From: Cyathus striatus
Taxonomy: Eukaryota > Basidiomycota > Agaricomycetes > Agaricales > Nidulariaceae
NCBI GenBank assembly: GCA_025738555.1
Contig: JAOVFP010000003.1
Coordinates: 1,302,001-1,366,000 of the forward strand
Length of the DNA stretch: 64,000 nucleotides
Direction of reading: 5' to 3'
How positions within the stretch are numbered: the stretch's first letter is position 1; each line of letters starts with the position of its first letter. Both the position numbers and the translations under genes were made by a program. Below the pieces are notes generated by a model. That model worked only from the letters and a program-made list of their open reading frames with translations, did not search any database and was not told the origin of the DNA. Of this stretch, positions 54,745-64,000 are shown piece by piece.

Positions 54745-56372
54745 GTATTGATCCTGTTCATATAATATGTCCTATAATTGCAGAGTGTGAGACACTGAGT
54801 TGTAAAGGATGGGCATTATGTGTGCATACTAAAATTAGAGATATACCTACAGCAACATTAATTAAAGGCTCAAAATATCTGAATATGCTTATGTGGTATC
54901 AGGTGTTTGTAAAATATGTAAAACATTATATTCTGCAGAGCATGAATGTGCCCATGATGAAACACAGGGATATTACAAGGTTCATTTAAACTCTGCTAAA
55001 TATTTGAAAGTAGGACAAAATCTATAGGTAGATAGAGCATTTTCCTGAAGTGTTCTGAATGGTATTTATAGTTTTCATGCATCTGCTGCAGCCTATACTG
55101 AATATTGGAGCAATAGTTTTGGAAATGGAAAGGAAATAAGTCACAGACAAGTCTGGCAGGCTTTTATACATGAATCAATACACATGGTTGCTACAGCATC
55201 TGATGTTAATTTTATTGGTCTTGATGGACTTTCAATTACTGGATTAACAGAAGAAGCATTTGCAAAGTTGGGTGAAAATGGAAATATACGTGCATCACAT
55301 GGTCACAGTTGCTCAGAGTGTACACAGCCTTACAGAGAAACTCAAGACTCACCACTACATGAGAGTGCAACAGTTAAAATGGTAGTGATTGATGGGATTG
55401 TTATGGGACCACAGGTAATGCACAACTAAATATAAGTAATATTATACTAATATATATTTTAAGCACTGTGCATATGACAATTGTTCCAATACACTTGTAA
55501 ACCATAGAGGAGGTGTATTTTGTGATGTTCATAACCAGGAATTTGGAGCAAGATGTCATGTTTGTGACTGTCTAAATCAAAAGATAAATAATACACAAGC
55601 TTGCAATGAGCACCAGGAAATGTGGCATAAATATAACTTAGAACATAGTTCAGACTACTTGAATGGTGCATGAAGAATGCTTTGTAAACCAGCTGAAAAT
55701 CTACCTTGGAATAAAACCAGAAGAAGACATGTTCAGCATTGTCATGATGAGTCAGATAATGAAATTTCAAACAAAAAACATTATTTTAGTGCCTCTTACT
55801 ATTATTGTGTAGAGACAATATGTGCTCCATGTGGTGCTGTAATTGCATGGACAAAGTTTGTGAAGTCAGAGTCAGCAACCAATATACTTAAGTTCTTGGA
55901 AGACATTTTTCCTAATGAAGAATCAAGACCAGATTATATATGTATTGATAAGGCATGTAAGGTTCTTAGAACAGCAGTTGCAAATGGAAGTTGGGTATAT
56001 TGGTTTAAAGGTAGCCACTTTGTAGTGGATGGGTATCACTATACAAATTATTGCTCAGATGATTACCTTTGTAGGAAGTGGTGTAATCCTGCACCTCAAG
56101 ATGGTTCTGCACCAAATCTTGTTTACATAGTACAAGATAGAGATGGTGAAAGATATTACAAACAAGCATTCAATACACAAGCCTGTGAACAGCTAAACTC
56201 AAGGCTTGGTGGATTTGAATCTATAATGAAATGCATGACTCCAAGCAACTTTAATTGGTTCATACATTCTATAATCTTTTATCATACTCAGCATGTAATA
56301 AAACAGCAGAACAGCCAAAATTTTAGCATGATTAGTGAAGATCTAGAACTTGATGATGGTACTGAAATATAA
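54745..56372 (+). pseudogene. KDZ-type transposase, copy 2 (5'-truncated, several stops)
   Basis: Picks up in the middle of the CxC5 region (VHIICPIIAECETLSCKGWALC...VCKICKTLYSAEHEC), directly after the element terminus at 54720. Stops: TAG at 55025-55027, TGA at 55046-55048, TGA at 55671-55673 (all one transition from sense codons). The CxC6-type cluster CDNCSN...CHVCDCLNQKINNTQACNEHQEMW, ETICAPCGAVIAWTKF, RPDYICIDKAC and VDGYHYTNYCSDDYLCRKWCNPAPQDG follow, and ACEQLNSRLGGFESIMKCMTPSNFNWF is the homologue of the copy 1 last exon. The intron (AATATA...TTTTAAG near 55432-55462) is in the same place as a gap in copy 1's cluster. Ends DDGTEI* at 56372. Confidence 0.8.
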
Positions 56373-56399
56373 TTTCTATGTAATATTTTTATATATGGT

Positions 56400-57600
56400 G
56401 TGAAAAATGTAATAGGTAATAGTAATATTAATGATTATAGTAATAATGCCCCTAAGTGTAGTAATAATGGAAGTACTTAGCCGGGACTTTGCACCTCTAG
56501 AATTTGGGTGTATCTTGACTTGTGTTTTGTCAAGTGTAAGTCCTTCCATTATCCTTACTGTGCTTGCACTCACATTCATCTTGTTTCCTTGCTCCATCAC
56601 CCTTCTGCTCTCACACTTGCAATTGTGTTCATCATCTCACACTCAACCTCTGAACCTCTTGCTCTTGCACTCTTCATCTACCTTGTCCTTTCCCTATCTT
56701 GCCCCTGTGCCTCTCACTCTCTTGCCTTCACTCCTGTCCTCTTGCCCTTCTTGTTGTTGTTCTCTTGCCCTCATGCTTGTGCTCACACTTGAGCCCTCAC
56801 CCATACTCTTGTTCTCTCACCCCTGCTCTTGTATTCATCGTTTTGTTGTTATCTTGCCCTTGCACTCTTGCTCTAGTGCATCCTGCCTTTGAAGTATATG
56901 CTTATCATGCTGTCATATTGAGTGAGAGGTGCTGCTAGTTGTAGAGAGGGATAGCACATAATGTTCTTATTGTTGTTGTGTTGTAATTAGACTATGTTAT
57001 GTATGTTTTACTTCTCCAATACAATAATAATCTTATATTGCACTATTTAAACTGAGCAAGTTTCAGCCTAATCATTAATGTGAAATAACATGTATCTAAA
57101 ATTTAAATATTAGAAGCTAGTATGTGTTAATACCTCCCTAAGCTTGTCCATATTATCTCAAATAAGGGAGGGGGTTAAGTAATTTGGCTAATGTCACTTA
57201 TCTGAACTAATTTCTCTAATATTAGCATATCTCAGGTAATATTACAGTAATTCTGAAGTAATTTTGTTAATTTGGCAATTTAGATTTTTCCTGATGTAAC
57301 ACTTCCTGTGTTAACTTAAATCCTTAAAAACTGGTTGAAAGCAACCCTTTGCTTTCCTTTAAGTCACTTTTACTCAAAGTCTCAAATACTAGACCCTTAC
57401 TGGAGTCTCAGTCCTTTGCACTTTGTAATAAATTCCACAAGATTCTGATAAAATCACTTTAAATTACTTTGAAACAACAAGACCTAAACCATTTCTACCC
57501 TCTAATGTACCTAGTTATATACAGAATTGAAATACATATTACAAAGCAGGTTCTCAAATCATAAATACTAAATATGTACAGTGAAACAGATGAAACATAG
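56400..57600. other. CpG-poor, C/T-word-rich then AT-rich DNA, no gene
   Basis: 56510-56900 is made of CTTGCACTC/CTCTTGCCCT words, and 57000-57600 is AT-rich. Frames here are repeat-derived. Confidence 0.4.
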
Positions 57601-57617
57601 GGTCTATATAAGAATGA

Positions 57618-58995
57618 AAACAAAAACTTCAGTTCCAAATAGGAACTGATGTTTTATGCCTTATTGGGCTGCTGATTTATGGTGAGGCCATCAATTTCCC
57701 AACTGTGAAACCGAAGATGGACAGTGATGCTGCTGTCTGACAGATCTTAAGATGCATTAGTAATAGTAACAGTGTGCATCATCCCACCATCCTGCCTTCT
57801 ATATGTACATTTTAAAAAACATCATGTAGACACATACTTACATATGCAGTAAATTATTTACTAATGAACTTGGATTGAACTTTCTAGATTTAAGATTGTA
57901 ATTCAATGTGCCTATGCTAATTGACAATGCACTTACTAATTTCTATTAGAAATGGTTGTCACATACACTTCTGCTTGAGCTTAGAATATATTTCTGGAAA
58001 ATATAGTAGAATATAGAACAAATTAATGTGGTATTGCTGAAATTATTATGTTTTACAGTCTTGCATTATAATTGGAGCTGCCATGAACCTGTCATGTGCA
58101 GCAAAACATAGTGATTTTTAGAATGCCAGTAAACAATTTATCAATTTAGCAAAGATTAGTGATTTTCTATAATCAGATTAAATTTGAATTAGCTACCACT
58201 GTAAGTAAGCAATATTCTTATTGTAGACATCACTTATTCGAGCTTGCATATGTTTTTACTGACATAAAAATATGTTTCTCAATGGGGTATGTTTGAATTA
58301 CAATCTATTCTTGCTCATAATTAGCCATGTGGTGATGGGTGTGCCATTGATGTAGTAAGTAAAGAATCCTTACTGAAGTACTGGGGCAAGATGCTCACCA
58401 CCACCCAGAAATAAGCAAAAACATCAAAAAGCTCACAGTGCACAGTGCTGATGCTGGTCAATTCCAAGACTACTCAGCTCAACAACACCACCTCCCACCT
58501 GTTTGCCAATATGTATGACTCCCAACTGTTCCTGAGATCCATTCTCCATTCAAGCTGCAGAGTTTACTACACTGGCTATGTACTATTAAATGAGGCTAGC
58601 CATTATATAAAAAGTGTAAGTATTTTGATGATATATATGTTAGTTTATCTACAGCAAACACAAAAACAAAGGCATATACATATTTGCTTTGCATCTACTT
58701 AAGAGAGTAATATTTGTACATATTGAAATTTCATTTAAATTGGTCATGCTGTAATTATAAGTTTTATATTTGGTTTTGTTTAAACATCTCATGTGCAACA
58801 CATGCTAGTCAAACAGGAATGTGAATACAGAAGGTGTGTTCAAGGCATGTTATGTGACATTTGATGGGCACATCATGCCACTCTTATGTTAATGAGCTTC
58901 CACCAAAGCATATGATATAAGCAGACAGAGCACCCACTATCTGACTGTTATCTACATGGTTGCTATTTGGAACTGAAGTTTTTGTTTTTATTTTT
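57618..58995. mobile_element. Putative 1.4-kb element with inverted CAAAAACTTCAGTTCCAAAT ends
   Basis: About 24 bp at 57618-57642 (ACAAAAACTTCAGTTCCAAA) returns inverted at about 58963-58990. No target duplication is obvious, and no transposase ORF between. 57650-58960 holds AT-rich DNA only. Confidence 0.45.
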
Positions 58996-58999
58996 GTCA

Positions 59000-59650
59000 A
59001 GGCTGTGAAACACACTACTCCTATCTATGATTCCTATCATCATTTTTCTTGATAATAATATTACCCAGCTCCAGGCTGTGAAGTGCTGCCATTACTCATT
59101 CTATATCAATCTATCATGTTTCAAGGTCTTAGATACCCCTATCAATGATATTTCTGGTGGATAAGCATCTTTTTCCATGTATGATTGATCTTTCAGCCTC
59201 ATATCAGCTAGAATCCAGTGCATTGTATTGATAATCATAGTCGATTAACATGTGTTTCTTTATAGCTTTAGAACGAGCCCAAGATCACCTATTTTCATGG
59301 AGATTTGACCTCTGTATGCCCTGCTGATCATTCCATTACTGCAATTTTCCATTGACACAGTAGATTACACTCATTTTTTCCAATATATTTCATTTTTTAG
59401 AAATATGTATTACTCATAGACCAATATTAAAGTTCTGTAGAGTCTTGTACTCTGAGTAATGCATAGATCTCTTCATTAATATTTCATTATATCATGTCTG
59501 ACTAATTGTTTGACATCATTCCTGTTGCCAAACAAACAATTATAGCGGTCTTAGAACTTAACAGACACCTGTATGGGTCATGTGACTGATGCTAAAGCGG
59601 TCCATTTTAATGATTATATTATCTTTCCTTTATTTCCAGGCTAGTGGTAG
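59000..59650. other. AT-rich spacer, no gene
   Basis: No protein-like frame or recognisable repeat. Confidence 0.4.
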
Positions 59651-59663
59651 GTTGGACATTGAA

Positions 59664-60337
59664 CAGTAATTTACACTCCCCCAAGAGGTCTGTACAGATA
59701 CATGTAGATACCATACAGAATTTATATAGTGGCTATTATCATTATTAGAGGTGATTATTCTGTACAGATTCCATACATATTCTGCATGAATTCTGTGTGG
59801 ATTTATGCAGAATCTATAAGATCTGTTTAATACACACACTCAATGTATAGTGTCATGCTCAATGTACAGTCACCCTCAATACAAGTGTGATAGTATCATG
59901 CTCAATGCATAGGGTCATGCTTAATGTATAGTATCACACTCAATGCATATTGTCACACTCAACACTTAGTGTCACATGTGTCATACTCAATGCAGAGTGT
60001 CACACTCAATGCAAAGTGTCACACTTAACACTTAGTGCAACATTCAATGCATAGTGTCATGCTTAATGCAGAGTGTCACCACTTAACACTTAGTATCACA
60101 CTTAATGCATAGTGTCATGCTCAATGCTTAGTGCAATACTTAATGCATAGTATCACACTCAACACTTAATGGATTCTGTACAGAATTTGTACAGAATTTT
60201 TAGGTCTGTAATGCAGAATTCTGCATAATCTGCACAGAATCTGTACAAATCCAAAGAAATCTCTGCCAAATCTGTGCAGATTCTGCATGGATTTCACATG
60301 GATCTGTACAGAACACATGGCTAAGTGTAAAGGGCTC
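59664..60337. mobile_element. Deletion-derivative transposon with perfect 8-bp target duplication
   Basis: Begins CAGTAATTTACACTCCCCCA and ends GGCTAAGTGTAAAGGGCTC, flanked by ACATTGAA at 59656-59663 and 60338-60345. About 170 bp at the left resemble 45636-45880 and about 150 bp at the right resemble 54560-54720. The middle is an array of CACTCAATGCATAGTGTCA-like words (59830-60180). Confidence 0.9.
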
Positions 60338-60459
60338 ACATTGAAGCACTTATAAGTATATTTGTAGGTGGTTTATGACTATTAATATTAAGTCAATGAG
60401 TTGAATTTATTCTTTGTTAGGTTTGTGAAGCCAGAATCCTTGTGGTCATAACCAGTGTT

Positions 60460-62149
60460 TCATTTAGGGTTTATAATAGCACAAAGAGCCTCATGGCAAC
60501 CTGAGTAAGTATCTGTAATGTCTTCCTCTTCCTCAGCCTCCTCTGATTCATCAGTATCAAAGTCAATAAATGCCCCATTGTTGATCTTGTTATAATCATT
60601 ATCAATGCTCTGGGTATACTTTTGGTAAGACTGTATCAAATTGAACACCTTCTGTGCATGATCTCATTCCTTAGCTGTTGAAGTGAGTGTACCAACTGCA
60701 CACTGTGCAATATGTGCCTTATCAACTGTGTGCTGTTGGTACATTGATAGCTGTGTGAGATCTGCATCTCTCTTTGCATTCTCTGCCACATTGATTGCCT
60801 GGGAAGCATCTAATTCAGCCTCTTGCTCCCTATCAGCTAGCTGGTAATATGTGTCCCTGGCTTGTCTAAGGAGCTGGCCAGTTGCATATTGCTTGAACTG
60901 TTCTTGTTGTCCTGGCTCTCCAATTTGGGGAGCACTGGGCTGGGCTGAGTCTTCTGTGCTCTCAGGTCTCATCTGGGTACCAGTTCCAATATTGGAAATA
61001 GAGGTAAGTGTCTCATTTTCAGACAGAATGTTATCTAAATCATCTAAAACCAGACTCAATACAAGCATTGGTGTCAAAGTCTTGTAACTGGATAGGGATA
61101 GACTCTTTGAGGTTCAAAGATTTGTAATGAATGAAGTGATATTTGTTACAATCCTGGAGAATGTACCACTTGTTCATCTTTTCTTCTCTTGTTTGTCATT
61201 ACTCTAATGCTCTCCATTAGTGTATGTAATGCACCAACAAAATGACTATACTTCACTGTCTTGGTATTATTGTTCTTGGCATCAGATTCCACCACTGATT
61301 CTTCATGTTTCCTCTTTCTTCCTCCCTATAGATTGTCTCTGAGTCTTTGTCTTTTTTGGATACTGGTGCCATCATGGCAATGCAATATATTAGACTCTGT
61401 TTGTTCGTGAGTGCCACCTCCAAATTTTTCAGTCAACCCTTGCACTAGTGGTGCCCCTGGGTGCCAATATATTATCTTATCTGACCTTTCATTATGTGTG
61501 ACAGCCAGTAATTTAATATCCACCCCCTCATTTCTCATTATTTTAGCTTCATATAACCAGATGTTATTTAGATTTATGTTTTACACATTCCATAGTTATA
61601 TGCTGGTAAGACAGTAAGTTTACAAAATGTGGCCTGCAAAACACTATTTGATGGTGTACCAATCTTGCACCTTCTATAATGGGACAGTGATGGTAATTTG
61701 GTATTCATGCTTCCAGCTTTCATTATTTTCTCAATCAGAGACATCAAACTATTCAAATATATATTTTTAACACTTTGTAGTTATGAGCATACAATTCATT
61801 CAGTCTGTAGCAAGTAAATATTGAATTACTGTTTTATCACACACTGTAATGCTTTGATCATGTGGGGTGGTCAAATCTGTATGAGGCCTATCTTAGTATA
61901 GTAATATTCACTTAAAATGAATCAATGATTGTTTATGATCACTTAAAATAAGTAGTATTAATAGTAAGTATACAATAACAGGCAATCATAAAATGCTAGT
62001 GTTCCATGATTATCAAACTTGCTGACACTTATGAGAGGGTCAACATGAATCCCCTCCACATCCATGGCCTGTATGGCATTGTCATCAGCACTAGGCTGGT
62101 CAGGAAGATCATCAGGATTGTCAGTGTTGTTGCTCTTACTGCCCGACAT
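60460..62149 (-). pseudogene. Decayed multi-exon gene of unknown function, probably transposon cargo
   Basis: Pieces read on the minus strand: MSGSKSNNTDNPDDLPDQPSADDNAIQAMDVEGI at 62149; RNEGVDIKLLAVTHNERSDKIIYWHPGAPLVQGLTE near 61535; LDDLDNILSENETLTSISNIG...REQEAELDASQAINVAENAK at about 61050-60680; then, after a TGA at 60666-60664, DHAQKVFNLIQSYQKYTQS...DESEEAEEEEDITDTYSG to 60460. A TAG also separates RDNL from GGRKRKHEE. No family recognised. Confidence 0.4.
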
Positions 62150-62252
62150 TATATGTTGACTGTAATCTAAAGGCATTGGAACTAGTCTACTGTAGTCTAC
62201 ATTCTCTGGGTTGCTTATCCCTCATTATGCCACATGCCTATAGAGGTCATTA

Positions 62253-63508
62253 CACTGCTCCACAGAATTAGGTGGAGTCCACCTGAAGTCCACCTGAACT
62301 TTATATAGAAAGATTGTAGGATTTATATAGACTTCAGTTGGACACTAGGTAAAGTTCAGGTAGAGTCCACAAATAACTGGAATACACCTGAAGTCCATTG
62401 AACTTAGTCAACTGGGAGTTCACCTGGACTCTACCTGGACTCTACCTGTACTAAGTAGCATAGACATTACCTGGGGTTCACCTGGACTCTACCTGAACTC
62501 TATCTGGACTCTACATGTACTAAGTAGCTTAGACATTACCTGGGGTTTACCTGGACTTCAGCTGGACCTATGTGTCCAGTGTGACATCACATCTCTACCT
62601 GTACTCAGTAGTTGAGACATTACTTAAAGTTTACCTGGACTTCAGCTGGACTCTACCTAGACCCTACCTGTTCTTGACCTGTACTAAGTAGCTGAGACAA
62701 TACCTGGACTCTATCTGTACATGTCACACTGTGTGTTGAGTGTAGTGTTACACTGGACACATAGTGTCACATTGGATGTATAGTATTACATTAAATGCAT
62801 AGTATTACACTGGATGTGTCACAGTTGTCACATAGTGTGAAACTCAACACACAATACACAGTGTCACACTCAATACATGCTCAACACATAGTGTCACATT
62901 GAATGCAAAGTGTCACACTTAATACACACTCAATTCATAGTAATACACTGGATGCATAGTGTCACATTCCATGCACAGTATCACACTCAACACACACTCA
63001 AACATAATATCACACTCAATGCATAGTCACACTCAACATAGTGTTACACTCAACACACAGTGTCACAGCTACTAGTACAGGTAGAATCAAGGTAGTGTCT
63101 CAGCTAATTAGTACAGATAGAGTTCATGAAGAGTCCAGGTAGAGTCCAGGTGAACTCCAGGTGATGTCTAAGCTACTTAGTACAGGTAGAGTTCAGGTAG
63201 AGTCCAGGTGAAGTTCAGGTGAACCCCAGGTAATGTCTTAGCTATTTAGTACAAGTAGAGTTCAGGTAGAGTCCAGGTAGAGTCCAAGTGAACCCCAGAT
63301 AATGTCTATGCTACTTAGTACAGATAGAGTCCAGGTAGAGTCCAGGTGAACCCCAAGTAATGTCTCAGCTGCTTAGTACATATAGAGTCCAGGTAGAGTC
63401 CAGGTGAACCCCAGGTAATGTCTAAGCTACTTAGTACATGTAGAATCCAGGTAGAGTAGATGCAAAATGAAAATCTACCTGAAGTCCACCTGATCTTGTG
63501 GGGCAGTG
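62253..63508. mobile_element. CACTA-like non-autonomous element, 1.26 kb
   Basis: Ends CACTGCTCCACAGAATTAGG and the inverse of ...GATCTTGTGGGGCAGTG (19 of 25 bases). Both subterminal parts are built of GAGTCCAGGTAGAGTCCAGG words, in opposite orientations, with a core of CACTCAATGCATAGTGTCAC-like words (62745-63075). Subterminal word arrays are typical of CACTA elements. I saw no clear 3-bp target duplication. Confidence 0.55.
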
Positions 63509-63780
63509 CAATATACAGTCTATAGACACTAACTCCATGCACATCCAGGACAAAGTAACTACTATATAAACTACTTCACATTGTAAGTAGACTATAGTTT
63601 CAAGTCAACTACATTAACACCCATTCCTTCACTTTGGACTTGTTCCAACTCTGAGATATCATCACCAACTCTGCCCTGTTCTAAATATGGAACAAGAAGT
63701 TCAAGGGGTGCAATATACAAGTTGAAGCCTACATTCCATTACTCCTGTACATTGTTCATTATTTGTCTCAAGAACACATT

Positions 63781-64000
63781 GATTCAGCACCCTCTCTCTA
63801 AATGTAACTTTTCTATCTATCTGCCTGAACTTGTTCTTATGGGTGCTCTCAAACAGGAATTAAACTGGGATGGTGAGTCACTAAAAGTACCTGGTTCTTT
63901 CTAAACTTTTGTGCAATTTTGTTGTATACATAGATATACTATTGGTGCCATTATATTCTTGAACTTTAACATGTAATAATACATTATTTGTCTGAAAATT
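63781..64000 (+). pseudogene. BRCT-gene copy F: last exon and 3' flank
   Basis: FSIYLPELVLMGALKQELNW...ESLKVPGSF* and 100 bases of downstream flank match exon 10 and 3' flank of the intact gene (33067-33190 minus), with all CpG lost. The start of the homology is near 63781; the copy is cut by the window edge. Confidence 0.8.

Noticed and set aside
62253..63508. The GAGTCCAGGT array as a centromeric or telomeric satellite
   Set aside because: The array is mirrored about a core and has CACTG/CAGTG ends, which fits a transposon better.

Overview
The window reads as a stretch of a mushroom-forming basidiomycete (Agaricomycetes) chromosome. The reasons are: short (about 45-60 nt) GT-AG introns with CTAAC-type branch points, a TPR-repeat/CHAT gene family, CxC5/CxC6 cysteine-cluster transposon proteins of the KDZ type, an aryl-alcohol-dehydrogenase-like aldo/keto reductase, a wax-synthase-like relic and a Rtt107/Brc1-type BRCT scaffold gene. 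Species cannot be named from the sequence.

Layout. 1-3.9 kb: the gag end of an LTR retrotransposon (minus strand) with its probable LTR. 4-9 kb: gene-poor repeats, including a 1.15 kb foldback element and a truncated wax-synthase-like pseudogene. 9-24 kb: a shuffled, segmentally duplicated region with an aldo/keto reductase (11.5-12.8 kb), one conserved hypothetical gene (16.9-17.5 kb), several broken copies of the 5' end of the BRCT gene, and many tRNA-Asp-like units carrying an intron-like insert. One of these units (19944-20043) folds as a perfect tRNA-Asp(GUC). 25.1-28.3 kb: a four-exon TPR-CHAT gene with a one-base deletion at the catalytic His codon. 29-33 kb: MITEs, low-complexity DNA and another BRCT fragment. 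33.07-39.22 kb (minus): an intact ten-exon BRCT gene, about 1766 aa, the best gene in the window. 39.5-40.3 kb: three tRNA-Asp-like units on the same strand, upstream of it. 41-64 kb: an almost CpG-free transposon graveyard with a second TPR-CHAT copy split by a 1.5 kb insertion, two decayed KDZ-type transposase genes, accessory genes, foldback and CACTA-like elements, minisatellites, and at the right edge a copy of the last exon of the BRCT gene.

How the parts relate. Host genes that look expressed are the BRCT scaffold, the MGQ hypothetical gene, and possibly the aldo/keto reductase. Everything else is repeats or debris. Three themes stand out: (i) a recurring module of tRNA-Asp-like units followed by the BRCT 5' end, seen at least four times in one orientation relative to itself; (ii) matching transposon termini with 8-bp target duplications that bracket or accompany the KDZ genes; (iii) CpG loss with in-frame TGA codons at likely former CGA (Arg) codons, pointing to cytosine methylation/deamination (or a RIP-like process) confined to repeats. 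I found no CRISPR, operon or prokaryotic feature.
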